The translations under genes were made by a program, and so were the position numbers. A stretch of DNA of 64,000 nucleotides, taken from NCBI GenBank assembly GCA_020723285.1, contig DYJE01000004.1, positions 1-64,000 on the forward strand, written 5' to 3'. Source of the DNA: Desulforapulum autotrophicum. GTDB taxonomy: Bacteria; Desulfobacterota; Desulfobacteria; Desulfobacterales; Desulfolunaceae. The notes beneath the pieces are model-generated. The model was not told the DNA's origin and made no database searches. It saw nothing but the letters and a program-made list of their open reading frames with translations. This document shows, piece after piece, positions 35,364 through 44,806 of this stretch; positions within the stretch are counted from its first letter, which is position 1; each line of letters opens with the position of its first letter.

Positions 35364-36470
35364 ATGTTTGAATCCATTTATAAAAACAAAAAAGTCCTGA
35401 TCACGGGCCACACCGGTTTCAAAGGGTCGTGGCTGGCCTACTGGCTCAGCCGGATGGGAGCCGTGGTGTCGGGTTACGCCCTTCCCCCGGTCACCGATCC
35501 CTGCCATTTTGACCTGCTCGGTCTTCCCATGGAATCCGTCATGGGGGACATCAGAGACGGCGAGCGTCTTACGGCCCATGTCCGGTGCTTTGCCCCGGAC
35601 ATCGTGTTCCATCTGGCGGCCCAGCCCCTGGTCCGGCTGTCGTACCAGGAGCCGGTTGCGACCTTTGACACCAATGTCATGGGCACCGTCCATGTGCTTG
35701 AAGCCTGCCGGAACACCCCGTCGGTCAGGGCCGTGGTGAATGTCACCAGCGACAAATGCTACGAAAACCGTGAGTGGGTCTGGGGATACCGTGAAAACGA
35801 CCCCATGGGGGGGTATGACCCCTACAGTGCGTCCAAAGGCTGCGCGGAACTTGTGACATCGGCCTACCGGAACTCGTTTTTCAATCTTTCGGATTACGGA
35901 AACCGGCACAACGTCCTGGTGGCCAGCGCCCGGGCGGGCAACGTCATCGGAGGCGGAGACTGGGCCAAAGACCGGATCATGACCGATCTGGTGGACGCCG
36001 CGGCAAAGGGAATTCACCTCAATATTAGGAATCCTCGGGCCACACGGCCCTGGCAGCATGTCCTTGAACCCCTTTCCGGCTATCTCCTTCTGGGCAAGGA
36101 GCTTCTTCTCGGGAAAAAAGAATGCGTAGGGGCCTGGAATTTCGGCCCCAGCGACGAGGGAACCATGGACGTGGTCTCCATGGTCCGGGCCATGAAAACC
36201 CATTGGGATCACATCGACTACCGTATTGAACAGAACATTCATCAACCCCACGAGGCGGGCCTTTTGAAACTGGACTGCTCCAAAGCCAGGGCGGCGCTGA
36301 AATGGAAGGGCGTCTGGGATTTTATGAAAACCGTTGAAAAGACGGCGGTCTGGTACAGGGAATATTATGAAAACAACGCCATCGTCACCGGCCGGCAGTT
36401 CGAGGAATACGTGGCGGACGCTGTCAGAGCGGGTGCGGTCTGGGCTGAGGGGGCCATGGAAAATTCATGA
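35364..36470 (+). CDS. rfbG: CDP-glucose 4,6-dehydratase RfbG
   Basis: NAD-dependent short-chain dehydrogenase that converts CDP-glucose to CDP-4-keto-6-deoxyglucose. The 368 residues contain the Rossmann motif TGHTGFKGSWLA (about 14-25), SDKCYENREW typical of RfbG, and YDPYSASKGCAEL with the catalytic tyrosine and lysine. It overlaps the next gene by 4 bp (ATGA). Confidence 0.95.
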   Translation: MFESIYKNKKVLITGHTGFKGSWLAYWLSRMGAVVSGYALPPVTDPCHFDLLGLPMESVMGDIRDGERLTAHVRCFAPDIVFHLAAQPLVRLSYQEPVATFDTNVMGTVHVLEACRNTPSVRAVVNVTSDKCYENREWVWGYRENDPMGGYDPYSASKGCAELVTSAYRNSFFNLSDYGNRHNVLVASARAGNVIGGGDWAKDRIMTDLVDAAAKGIHLNIRNPRATRPWQHVLEPLSGYLLLGKELLLGKKECVGAWNFGPSDEGTMDVVSMVRAMKTHWDHIDYRIEQNIHQPHEAGLLKLDCSKARAALKWKGVWDFMKTVEKTAVWYREYYENNAIVTGRQFEEYVADAVRAGAVWAEGAMENS

Positions 36471-37807
36471 TGAATGAAAAGGAAAAACTGAAACAGGAGA
36501 TTCTGGAGAAGGTCAAGGCATACTGCGCCATGGCGTTCTCGGATGAAAAACCTTTTGAGGACGGGGTGTCTCGGGTCAATTACGCCGGACGGGTTTTCGA
36601 CGAACGTGAAATGGTGAACCTTGTGGATTCCTCTCTGGAATTCTGGCTCACCTACGGCCGTTATTCCAAGGAATTTGAATCACGGTTCGCGGAGTACCTG
36701 GGGGTGAAACACGCCTTTCTGGTGAACTCGGGATCTTCGGCCAACCTTCTGGCTTTTATGGCTTTGACATCGCCCCTTCTGGGCAAACGCCGGGTGGAAC
36801 GGGGCGACGAGGTCATTACCGTGGCGGCGGGGTTTCCCACCACTGTGGCCCCCATCATCCAGTACGGGGCGGTTCCCGTGTTCATCGATGTGGATCTCGA
36901 AACCTTCAACGTAGATTCAAGCCTGCTTGAACAGGCCCTGTCCCCCAGAACCAAAGCGGTGATGCTGGCCCACACTTTGGGCAACCCCTTTGATGTGGCA
37001 GCCGTCAAATCCTTTTGCGACCGGCACGGGCTCTGGCTGGTCGAAGACAACTGTGACGCCCTGGGTTCCACGTTCGAAGGAACGTTTACGGGAACCTTCG
37101 GCGATCTGGGGACGAGCAGTTTCTATCCTCCCCACCATATGACCATGGGAGAGGGCGGGGCGGTCTACACCAATGACAAAACCCTTAAGAAAATCCTTCT
37201 GTCCATGCGGGACTGGGGCCGGGACTGCTGGTGTGAAAGCGGCACAGACAACACCTGCGGCTGCCGTTTCGACAGGCAGTTCGGAACCCTTCCCTTCGGT
37301 TACGACCACAAATACGTGTACAGCCATTTCGGATACAACCTGAAACCCACCGACATGCAGGCCGCCATCGGCTGCGCCCAGCTGGACAAGCTGCCGGAGT
37401 TCACCCGGAAGAGGAAAGAAAACTTTCAGTATTTGGCTGGAGCGTTGAGAGATCTCGATGACATGTTTATTCTTCCAAAGGCCACTCCTGGAAGCGACCC
37501 CAGCTGGTTCGGTTTTCTCCTGACTATCAGGGACGGAGCGGCCTTTGACCGGAACAACCTGGTCCGGTATCTTGAGGGAAAAAACATCCAGACCCGTAAC
37601 CTGTTTGCGGGGAACATCACGCGCCACCCCTGTTTTGAATCGCTCATAAAAGATAGTGATTACCGCATTGCCTCGGATCTGACGCGGACCGATAAAATCA
37701 TGAACGACAGTTTCTGGGTGGGGCTTTATCCGGGCATGGCGGCAGAGGCTCTGGCGTATACCGTTCAATGCATCAGGACCTTTGCCCTGGGCCAGGGTGC
37801 CTCATGA
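36467..37807 (+). CDS. rfbH: CDP-4-keto-6-deoxyglucose-3-dehydrase RfbH (E1)
   Basis: PMP-dependent iron-sulfur dehydratase that removes the 3-hydroxyl to set up 3,6-dideoxysugars. The 446-residue aminotransferase-fold protein has a histidine (H223, in YPPHHMTMGEGG) where transaminases have the PLP lysine, as in E1. C196, C254, C256 and C264 reproduce the C-x57-C-x-C-x7-C [2Fe-2S] ligand pattern. The enzyme therefore looks intact and of true dehydratase type. It needs a reductase partner (RfbI/E3), which is absent from the window. Confidence 0.95.
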   Translation: MMNEKEKLKQEILEKVKAYCAMAFSDEKPFEDGVSRVNYAGRVFDEREMVNLVDSSLEFWLTYGRYSKEFESRFAEYLGVKHAFLVNSGSSANLLAFMALTSPLLGKRRVERGDEVITVAAGFPTTVAPIIQYGAVPVFIDVDLETFNVDSSLLEQALSPRTKAVMLAHTLGNPFDVAAVKSFCDRHGLWLVEDNCDALGSTFEGTFTGTFGDLGTSSFYPPHHMTMGEGGAVYTNDKTLKKILLSMRDWGRDCWCESGTDNTCGCRFDRQFGTLPFGYDHKYVYSHFGYNLKPTDMQAAIGCAQLDKLPEFTRKRKENFQYLAGALRDLDDMFILPKATPGSDPSWFGFLLTIRDGAAFDRNNLVRYLEGKNIQTRNLFAGNITRHPCFESLIKDSDYRIASDLTRTDKIMNDSFWVGLYPGMAAEALAYTVQCIRTFALGQGAS

Positions 37808-38706
37808 CCGGAACCCGCGAGCCGGCCCTGAAGAGGGTGCTTGTTACCGGGGCCACCGGGTTTCTCGGCAGCCGGCTGGTCCGGAAATTTCTTGAACTGA
37901 ACTATGACGTGACCATCCTCAAGCGGAGTTTTTCCGATACCCGTCGTATTTCAACATGCCTTCAGGATCTTAGGGCCTGGGATTTGGACCGTGGAACCGT
38001 GGATCAGGCCTTTGCGGCTCTGGGCCCCTTCGATGCCGTGGTCCATACGGCCACGTCCTATGGCCGGAACGGAGAAAGTGCGGCCACGGTGTTTGACGTT
38101 AATCTGGCGTTTCCCCTTGCCCTGCTCCAGGCGGCGATAACAAGCGGCACCCCTCAGTTTTTGAATACGGGCACGGTGCTTCCTCCGCTGATGAATCCAT
38201 ACGCCCTCAGCAAAAAACAGTTCGAAGACTGGGGTCGGCTCTTTGCAGGTGACGGAAAAATCGCTTTTGTGAATATCCTGCTGGAACATATGTTCGGGCC
38301 GGGCGACGACGATTCCAAATTCACCACATTTATAATCCGGAGTCTTGCAAAAAACGTCCCTGAAATCCCCCTGACCCCCGGTGAACAGCAACGGGATTTC
38401 GTCTATATTGAGGATGCGGTGAATGCCTATGTGTCGCTTCTTGGAGCATGTTCCGGTAAGCCGGGATACGAGGAATTCAGTCTTGGGAGCGGTGAGGCCG
38501 TGAGCATCCGATCGTTTGTTGAAAGAGTCAAAAACCTCACAGGGGCGGATACGCGGCTTCTTTTCGGGGAAAAAAGCTACCGTGACCATGAGGTGATGCT
38601 GTCCAGGGCAGACATTTCCCGGCTGAAAAGCCTGGGTTGGCACCCGGTCTACAGCCTTGAGCAAGGTATTCTCGAAACGCTTGAAAAGGAAGGAATTCTG
38701 CCATGA
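37804..38706 (+). CDS. NAD-dependent reductase, CDP-paratose/abequose synthase-like
   Basis: 300-residue extended short-chain dehydrogenase. The ATG at 37804 overlaps the rfbH stop by 4 bp. The Rossmann motif is VTGATGFLGSRLV; the active-site region is NPYALSKKQF, with tyrosine and lysine in place, and RDFVYIEDAVNAY follows. The position between rfbH and rfbE and the family fit indicate reduction of the 4-keto group of CDP-3,6-dideoxyhexulose. Because a paratose 2-epimerase follows, the paratose-forming type (RfbS) is more likely than the abequose type (RfbJ), but sequence alone does not separate them for me. Confidence 0.82.
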   Translation: MTGTREPALKRVLVTGATGFLGSRLVRKFLELNYDVTILKRSFSDTRRISTCLQDLRAWDLDRGTVDQAFAALGPFDAVVHTATSYGRNGESAATVFDVNLAFPLALLQAAITSGTPQFLNTGTVLPPLMNPYALSKKQFEDWGRLFAGDGKIAFVNILLEHMFGPGDDDSKFTTFIIRSLAKNVPEIPLTPGEQQRDFVYIEDAVNAYVSLLGACSGKPGYEEFSLGSGEAVSIRSFVERVKNLTGADTRLLFGEKSYRDHEVMLSRADISRLKSLGWHPVYSLEQGILETLEKEGILP

Positions 38707-39731
38707 AATATCTGATCACCGGTGGATGTGGTTTTGTCGGCACCAATCTGGCGGCTGAAGTCTTGAGACGGAATGAAGATCTTGCCGTGTTCGACAACCT
38801 GTCCCGAAACGGTTCCGATAAAAACCGGGACTGGCTGATGACTCGTGGAAACGTGGATTATCATTATGGTGACATCCGTAATCCCCATGACGTGGAATCT
38901 GTGATCAACCAGGTCAAACCCGATGCCGTCTTCCATCTGGCCGGCCAGGTGGCCATGACCACCTCCATCCGAAACCCCCGGCTGGATTTCGAAACCAACG
39001 CCATGGGGACCCTTAACGTTCTGGAAGCGGTGAGAAAGCATATGCCCGACGTTCCTGTGCTGTATTCGTCCACCAATAAAGTTTACGGTGATTTCAATAA
39101 TTTGACGTTCGATGAAACCGATACGCGCTACGTATGCCGGGAATATCCGGACGGTTTTACAGAAGACTACCCCCTTGATTTTCATTCACCCTATGGATGT
39201 TCCAAAGGTTCAGCCGACCAGTATCTTCTGGATTACCATCGGATTTACGGCCTGAAAACCGTGGTGTTCCGCCATTCATCCATGTACGGCAGCAACCAGC
39301 ACGCCACGTTCGACCAGGGCTGGATCGGATGGTTCTGCCAGAAAGCCGTTGAAATAAGAGAAGGCCGGCTTGAAGAACCCTTTACCATCTCGGGTACGGG
39401 AAAACAGGTGAGGGATGTGCTGCATGCCAGGGACGTGGTGGCATTGTACTTCAGCGTGCTTGATCAAATCGAGGCCGCCAAGGGCCAGGCGTTCAACATC
39501 GGAGGCGGTATAACAAACAGTCTGTCCCTTCTGGAGCTTTTCGCCATGCTTGAAAACATGCTGGGAATCCGGATGACCCACAGAAAAATCGACTGGCGGG
39601 AAAGCGACCAGAAAGTCTTCGTGGCGGATATCTCCAAAATTCAAAAGGTCATGGGGTGGAAACCCCTGGTGGGAAAAGATGAAGGCATTGGTCTGATGCT
39701 CAGCTGGCTGATGAACGGCGGTATGGATTGA
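38703..39731 (+). CDS. rfbE: CDP-paratose 2-epimerase RfbE (CDP-tyvelose synthesis)
   Basis: NAD-dependent epimerase that inverts C2 of CDP-paratose to give CDP-tyvelose. The 342 residues have ITGGCGFVGTNLA, the RfbE-specific STNKVYGD and the SPYGCSKGSADQYLLDYHRI active-site segment, then FRHSSMYG and DQGWIGWFCQKAVEI, which are strongly conserved in this family. It overlaps the preceding reductase by 4 bp and is the last sugar-nucleotide gene of the operon. Confidence 0.92.
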   Translation: MKYLITGGCGFVGTNLAAEVLRRNEDLAVFDNLSRNGSDKNRDWLMTRGNVDYHYGDIRNPHDVESVINQVKPDAVFHLAGQVAMTTSIRNPRLDFETNAMGTLNVLEAVRKHMPDVPVLYSSTNKVYGDFNNLTFDETDTRYVCREYPDGFTEDYPLDFHSPYGCSKGSADQYLLDYHRIYGLKTVVFRHSSMYGSNQHATFDQGWIGWFCQKAVEIREGRLEEPFTISGTGKQVRDVLHARDVVALYFSVLDQIEAAKGQAFNIGGGITNSLSLLELFAMLENMLGIRMTHRKIDWRESDQKVFVADISKIQKVMGWKPLVGKDEGIGLMLSWLMNGGMD

Positions 39732-39793
39732 TTTATGTGATGATTCCAATCAGGCTGGTAATGGATCATGCCGTGAATGGAAAGTGAGGCACT

Positions 39794-40720
39794 ATGGATG
39801 GCAGCGCGGGAAAAGTCAGTATTCTGGTTCCGGTATACAACAGGGCGGACATCGTTCTTGAAACCCTGGATTCAGCCATGGCCCAGACCTATGCCGATTT
39901 CGAGGTGATCGTCGTTGACAACAAAAGCACGGATTCAACCTTAGATGTTCTGACGGAATACGCGGCAACCCGCCCCCAGGTGAAAGTCTACCAGAACGAA
40001 GAAAATCTGGGCCCCGTGAGAAACTGGCAAAGATGTCTGGAATACGCCACCGGCGAGTATGTGAAAATCCTGTGGTCCGACGATCTGATGTCTCCTGACT
40101 TTCTGGAAAAGACAGTGCCCTTTCTGAAAGATGACCGGACCGGTTTCGTCTATACCGGTGCGGAAGTCTTTTATCAGGACACCGGTGAGCGGATTGGTGA
40201 AAACGATTTGGGACCCTCCGGGGTTTACCCGTCCATGGTTTTTATCGAACACGCCCTTCTCGGCGGACCGGTTCCGGTTTCCCCCGGCTGCGCCCTTTTC
40301 AGAAAAACGGACCTCGACCGGAATCTGCTGCTGGATGTTCCCAACACCCTGGGCAGCGATTTCAAGATGCACGCCATCGGAAACGATGTGCTGATGTTTC
40401 TTTTGACGGCCAAGGACTACCCCCAGTTCGCCTTTGTCCGGGAACCCCTTTCGGCTTTCCGCGCCCATCAGGGTTCCATCACCATCTCTTCAGGGAAAAG
40501 GGATCTGGTCCTTCTGTACCACGCGGCCAAGGTCTTTTTTGCTGAAAATTACCTGGACGACAAGGATCTTCTGGGACGGTTCAATGCCAAAATGTTGAAA
40601 ATGCGGCTGAAAAAACGACTGAATGTCCGGTCCGTGAAGGACCTGTATGTGGATCCGGCCAAGGCGGCGGTGAGTGTTTCCTATTTTCTCAAACTGGTCT
40701 TGGGTCTGGCCAGGTCATAA
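39794..40720 (+). CDS. Family 2 glycosyltransferase
   Basis: 308-residue GT-A enzyme. VSILVPVYNRADIVLETLDS opens the nucleotide-binding part; VDNKSTDST, KILWSDDLMSPDFL (DXD region) and a C-terminal basic helix follow. It lies 62 bp after rfbE on the same strand with its own GTGAGG ribosome site, so it is a candidate tyvelosyl- or other dideoxyhexosyltransferase; that is inferred from position. Confidence 0.85.
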   Translation: MDGSAGKVSILVPVYNRADIVLETLDSAMAQTYADFEVIVVDNKSTDSTLDVLTEYAATRPQVKVYQNEENLGPVRNWQRCLEYATGEYVKILWSDDLMSPDFLEKTVPFLKDDRTGFVYTGAEVFYQDTGERIGENDLGPSGVYPSMVFIEHALLGGPVPVSPGCALFRKTDLDRNLLLDVPNTLGSDFKMHAIGNDVLMFLLTAKDYPQFAFVREPLSAFRAHQGSITISSGKRDLVLLYHAAKVFFAENYLDDKDLLGRFNAKMLKMRLKKRLNVRSVKDLYVDPAKAAVSVSYFLKLVLGLARS

Positions 40721-40724
40721 CTAC

Positions 40725-40961
40725 TTTGACTTTGTAAAGATAACCGGGTCCGGTTGGAAAACAAGAACCGAAGTAGAGATGTAGGTCGGCTTGAGGAACG
40801 AAAGCCGACGGGTCTCCGCAGAACGAAGGGTGGCGGATGTTAAGCAGAGCGGCCTGAAAGGTAATATATCGGTTTTTGAATTTAATGGATCGGGTCATTT
40901 GTCGGGTTTCGTGCCTCAACCCGACCTACGATAGGCTTTCTTCAAACGTTACAAAGTCAAA
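40725..40961. repeat. Palindromic repeat element with 13-bp terminal inverted repeats
   Basis: TTTGACTTTGTAA (40725-40737) and TTACAAAGTCAAA (40949-40961) are perfect inverted ends. Inside, a 29-bp unit starting GTAGGTCGG (40781-40809) is repeated inverted at 40901-40929 with three differences. Each unit is itself a hairpin, GTCGGC/GCCGAC in one and GTCGGG/CCCGAC in the other, so two of the changes keep the pairing. It sits exactly between two convergent glycosyltransferase stops. It resembles REP/RAYT-type or MITE elements; no transposase is inside. Confidence 0.75.
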
Positions 40962-41708
40962 CTACACATTGAATATTTTTTTGATCCGTACCCGGATTCT
41001 CAGGAAGAAACGTTCCATGGGTGTGAGGTGCCGCTTTTTCACGGCATCCCGCTCCCGCCGCACCGTTTCACCGCTTTCAAGGGCCGTTGAAAGGCCTCCC
41101 TGGTTGAACACGCTGACAAGGAGATCCGCGTGTTTGAACCGGCACCCCGCTTTGAAGGCTTTGAGGATCAGCTCGTAATCCGAGCTGATTTGATGGTCCG
41201 TGTTGTATAATCCCACGGTGCTGAACACCTCCCGCTTGAAAAACGTGGCGGGGTGGGGGATGGTGGACCGGTACAGATGGGCGAGGGACGTCCGGCCGGG
41301 ATTCCAGATTCCCCCCTTTCCCGTGGTCCGGTCATAAATGAGGACGTTTCCGTAAACGATGTCGGCTTTAGGATTTTCGTTCAAAGCGCCACAGATGTTT
41401 TCGATGGCGGTTTCACAGATCAGGTGGTCGTCGGCGTTCAGGAAAAGGAGATAGTCGCCGGTGGCCGCCTTCACGCCTTTGTTCATGGCGTCGTAGATTC
41501 CCCGGTCAGGTTCGCTGATGACAAGGGCCAGCTTGCTTCTGTACCGATCCACGATCTCAAGGGTCCTGTCCTGGGATTTCCCGTCCACGATGATGTATTC
41601 AATGTGGGGCCAGGTCTGTTCCGCCACGCTTCTTAAGGTCCGGTCGATGGTGTTTTCCGCGTTTCGGCAGACGGTGATGATGGAGATTTTCATCGAGGGC
41701 ACGGTCAT
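40962..41708 (-). CDS. Family 2 glycosyltransferase, WcaA-like
   Basis: 248-residue GT-A enzyme with ISIITVCRNAENTIDRTLRS, IIVDGKSQDRTLEI, SEPDRGIYDAMNKG and LFLNADDHL, the typical order for colanic-acid/LPS glycosyltransferases of the WcaA/WcaE kind. The start at 41708 overlaps the stop region of the upstream gene (one base apart); an ATG five codons on is possible. The sugar is unknown. Confidence 0.88.
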   Translation of the reverse strand: MTVPSMKISIITVCRNAENTIDRTLRSVAEQTWPHIEYIIVDGKSQDRTLEIVDRYRSKLALVISEPDRGIYDAMNKGVKAATGDYLLFLNADDHLICETAIENICGALNENPKADIVYGNVLIYDRTTGKGGIWNPGRTSLAHLYRSTIPHPATFFKREVFSTVGLYNTDHQISSDYELILKAFKAGCRFKHADLLVSVFNQGGLSTALESGETVRRERDAVKKRHLTPMERFFLRIRVRIKKIFNV

Positions 41709-41709
41709 T

Positions 41710-42564
41710 TTAGAGTTCTCTCACTGTTGCGGGGTTGTCTTCGATGGGCGAACTGTATCCGTATCGGCAGCGGAAATTCCGGCCGTCGATTTCCTTGATC
41801 CTTTTTTTGAAATAATCCCTGTTGAGGCTCCTTCCGCTGTCCGGTTTCTGGACCTGGGGATGATGGCAGTGCATGCTGTAATCCTTGTATATCCGGTTGA
41901 TCCCGCTGACGCCGGAGGCGTAGAGCCGGTGCCCAAGGTCGTCGTCCTCGTATCCCCAGCTCTGGAAGGTTTCATCAAAGCCGTTGACGTTGATGAAGTC
42001 CTTTTTGAACACGCCGAATACGCCACCCCGAAGCGACGGGCCGATGCGGCGGAGATGAAGGGCGTGGAGAAAGGTGTAAAGCCTCTCTTTCCGGTACTGC
42101 ATGCGAATGAACCGCCGTTGCTGGTCTGTGGTCAAGGATTCGAAGTCACAGGATTCGATCATGCCGGGGGTGACAAAGGCGGTCTGGCTTTCGCTGAGCC
42201 AGATCGGAAAACCGGTGTAAAAACGGCGGGGTTCGGCGTGTTGGACCAGGTTTTCCAGGTAGTGTTTCGTGAAAATCAGGTCCTGATCGAGAAAAACAAG
42301 GTAGTCTCCCGAGGCGTTTTTCACCGCGTTGTTCCGGCTGGCGGCCAGCCTGAACCCTTTGTCCGCCTGTTTCACATGCTTGACCGGGAAGGCGGCCCTG
42401 TCCGTGAGGTCCTTGATGCCGGCCGCGATATCCTCCGAGGATCCGTCGTCTCCGATGACCACTTCATCGGGTGTTATGGACTGGCTCATCAGGGACAAAA
42501 GGCAGTTTCTGAGGTAGGCGGTTTTATTGAATACAGACAGGATCACACTGGTTTTCATGGGCAT
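41710..42564 (-). CDS. Family 2 glycosyltransferase with galactosyltransferase-like C-terminus
   Basis: 284 residues from the ATG at 42564, preceded by AAGGA; 15 upstream codons are discarded. SVILSVFNKTAYLRNCLLSL, GDDGSSEDI and FLDQDLIF are GT-A motifs. The later GFDETFQSWGYEDDDLGHRL is the C-terminal signature of chondroitin-polymerase/beta-galactosyltransferase-like GT2 enzymes, where the EDDD glutamate or aspartate is catalytic. It is translationally linked to the next GT2 gene. Confidence 0.87.
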   Translation of the reverse strand: MPMKTSVILSVFNKTAYLRNCLLSLMSQSITPDEVVIGDDGSSEDIAAGIKDLTDRAAFPVKHVKQADKGFRLAASRNNAVKNASGDYLVFLDQDLIFTKHYLENLVQHAEPRRFYTGFPIWLSESQTAFVTPGMIESCDFESLTTDQQRRFIRMQYRKERLYTFLHALHLRRIGPSLRGGVFGVFKKDFINVNGFDETFQSWGYEDDDLGHRLYASGVSGINRIYKDYSMHCHHPQVQKPDSGRSLNRDYFKKRIKEIDGRNFRCRYGYSSPIEDNPATVREL

Positions 42565-42776
42565 CCGGTAACATCCTTCGGGTTGGCTAAATGACGAAGT
42601 CCAAGACAATTTGTCCGGGATATTAACCCTCCCGTTGCAGAATTGTCAACCCGTGTGATGGGCCTCGCATTTTTGGACCGACGCCAGTTTTCAGATGTTG
42701 AAATATATCCCTTAAGGGTATATGACGTTGGCGAAGAAACCAAGATTCCAAGACATAACGAAGATGGAGAAAAATC

Positions 42777-43733
42777 ATGCATATACGCAAACGGGTACTT
42801 GTCACCGGCGGGGCCGGATTTCTGGGGTCGTTCCTCTGTGAGCGGCTTTTGAACGAAGGCTGCGACGTGATCTGTGTGGACAACTTCTACACCGGGACGA
42901 AGCAGAACATCGTCCATCTTCTTTCAAATCCTTATTTCGAGGTTGTCCGGCACGACATCACGTTTCCCCTCTATATTGAGGTGGACGAAATCTACAATCT
43001 GGCCTGCCCGGCGTCGCCCATCCATTACCAGAACGATCCGGTTCAGACCACCAAGGTCAACGTCCACGGGGCCATCAACATGCTGGGGCTGGCGAAGCGG
43101 ATCAAGGCCAAGATTTTTCAGGCGTCGACGTCCGAAGTGTACGGGGACCCCACGGTTCATCCCCAGCCCGAAGAATACTGGGGCAACGTGAACTGCATTG
43201 GCCCAAGGTCATGCTACGACGAAGGCAAGCGCTGTGCCGAAACGCTTTTTTTCGATTACAGGCGGCAGCATAACCTTGAAATCAAAGTGGCCAGGATTTT
43301 CAACACTTACGGCCCACGCATGCATCCCAACGACGGGCGGGTGGTGTCCAACTTCATTATGCAGGCTCTTAAAGGGAATCCCATCACTGTTTACGGCGAC
43401 GGCAGCCAGACCCGGTCGTTCTGCTACGTGGATGACCTGATCGAAGGGTTCATCCGGCTCATGGCCTCACCGTTCGAGGTCACGGGGCCTGTGAATCTGG
43501 GCAATCCCGGGGAGTTCACCATCCTTGAACTCACACAAAAAATCATCGAAATGACCGGATCACGATCTGAACTGCGATTCGATCCGCTGCCCCAGGACGA
43601 TCCGAAACAGCGGAAACCGGATATCCGCAGGGCCAAGGAATTGTTGAACTGGCAACCCACGGTGCCTCTGGAAGAAGGATTGAAGAAGACCATCGCGTAT
43701 TTCGACCAGCTGATCAAGGCGGGCCAGTGCTGA
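42777..43733 (+). CDS. UDP-glucuronate decarboxylase (UDP-xylose synthase) family
   Basis: 318-residue short-chain dehydrogenase that in characterised relatives converts UDP-glucuronate to UDP-xylose. [16 protein letters not shown] is the NAD site; [39 protein letters not shown] and the catalytic Y147-x3-K151 in CYDEGKR are nearly diagnostic. [22 protein letters not shown] also matches. GGAG precedes the ATG. It starts an operon with waaF-like and kdkA-like genes, so xylose or a derivative may be part of the LPS core. Confidence 0.93.
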   Translation: MHIRKRVLVTGGAGFLGSFLCERLLNEGCDVICVDNFYTGTKQNIVHLLSNPYFEVVRHDITFPLYIEVDEIYNLACPASPIHYQNDPVQTTKVNVHGAINMLGLAKRIKAKIFQASTSEVYGDPTVHPQPEEYWGNVNCIGPRSCYDEGKRCAETLFFDYRRQHNLEIKVARIFNTYGPRMHPNDGRVVSNFIMQALKGNPITVYGDGSQTRSFCYVDDLIEGFIRLMASPFEVTGPVNLGNPGEFTILELTQKIIEMTGSRSELRFDPLPQDDPKQRKPDIRRAKELLNWQPTVPLEEGLKKTIAYFDQLIKAGQC

Positions 43734-44806
43734 CACCCGAAGCAAAACCACGGGCGAAGCGGCCCATGAAAATTCTCGTCGTCCAGACCAGTTTCCTAGG
43801 GGACACCATTTTGTCCACCGCCGTCATTGCGGGCCTGAAATCCATTTACCCGGATGCAGAACTATGGATGATGACCACCCCCTTGTCCACGTCACTGGTC
43901 AAGCGCGATCCTCTGCTCGAAGGCGTCATCGGTTACGACAAACGGAAATCGGAAAAAGGGTTCAAAGGCATGCTGGCCATGGCCCGGCGGATCAGGGCCA
44001 TGGGATTTGACAGGGTTTACGCCCTTCACAGGTCCTACCGCACATCGTTTCTGCTGTATTTAAGCCGCATACCGCACCGGGTGGGGTTCGCCGACGCCAA
44101 ACTTTCATTTCTCTACCACGAGGCATGGACCCGGAATCCTGCGGATCACGATGTGCTTCGGAATCTTACCATTCTCAAGGGTCATGGGGAACCCGGGTCT
44201 TTTGACCGTTCCATGCGGCTTTTTCCGCCGGAGATCCATGAACTGGGCGAAGCGGCGGCTTCTGCGGTCAAAACCATCAAAGGCCCATACGCCGTGCTCG
44301 TTCCCGGCAGCGCCTGGGCCACCAAGAAGTGGCATCACGAAGGGTTCCGGCAGACGGCGCAGCATCTTTTAGGCAAAGGTTTCTCTGTGGTTCTTTTGGG
44401 AGCGCCGGAAGACCGGGAAACCAACCGAAACGTGGCTGAAGGTCTTCCGGTGACGGATCTCGCCGGCGAGACCAGCATCGCCGACGCCTTGTACCTGGTC
44501 CGGCACGCGACGCTGGTGGTCTGCAACGACAGCATGTCCCTCCACATGGCGTCGGCCTTCAAACGGCCCACGGTGGTGTTTTTCTGCGCCACGGTTCCCG
44601 CCTTCGGCTTCGGACCTTGGGAAAACCCCAGGGCCGTGGTGGTTGAAAAAAATCTGCCGTGCCGCCCGTGCAGCCGGCACGGCCAGAAAACCTGTCCCAC
44701 GGGAACCTTCGCCTGTATGCGGAACATCCCGTTTGATCAGGTGGTGGCGGCCATCGACACCGTTCTTGACGCAGATACCCCGAATGGAGGCAGGATAACC
44801 TCATGA
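43727..44806 (+). CDS. ADP-heptose:LPS heptosyltransferase, WaaF type
   Basis: 359-residue family 9 glycosyltransferase. [21 protein letters not shown] is the GT9 opening; [15 protein letters not shown] and [22 protein letters not shown] form the donor site. A GTG at 43727 after AAGGCGG, overlapping the upstream stop, is used; the internal ATG at 43766 gives the more usual N-terminus. It transfers heptose to the inner core; assignment as heptosyltransferase II rests on overall similarity. It overlaps the next gene by 4 bp. Confidence 0.86.
   Translation: MLTPEAKPRAKRPMKILVVQTSFLGDTILSTAVIAGLKSIYPDAELWMMTTPLSTSLVKRDPLLEGVIGYDKRKSEKGFKGMLAMARRIRAMGFDRVYALHRSYRTSFLLYLSRIPHRVGFADAKLSFLYHEAWTRNPADHDVLRNLTILKGHGEPGSFDRSMRLFPPEIHELGEAAASAVKTIKGPYAVLVPGSAWATKKWHHEGFRQTAQHLLGKGFSVVLLGAPEDRETNRNVAEGLPVTDLAGETSIADALYLVRHATLVVCNDSMSLHMASAFKRPTVVFFCATVPAFGFGPWENPRAVVVEKNLPCRPCSRHGQKTCPTGTFACMRNIPFDQVVAAIDTVLDADTPNGGRITS

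Noticed and set aside
35343-36251. 302-residue minus-strand frame opposite rfbG
   Set aside because: The plus strand encodes a full RfbG with all motifs; the antisense product has no family features.
41518-42594. 358-residue plus-strand frame over two glycosyltransferases
   Set aside because: Shadow of two minus-strand GT2 genes whose motifs are intact.
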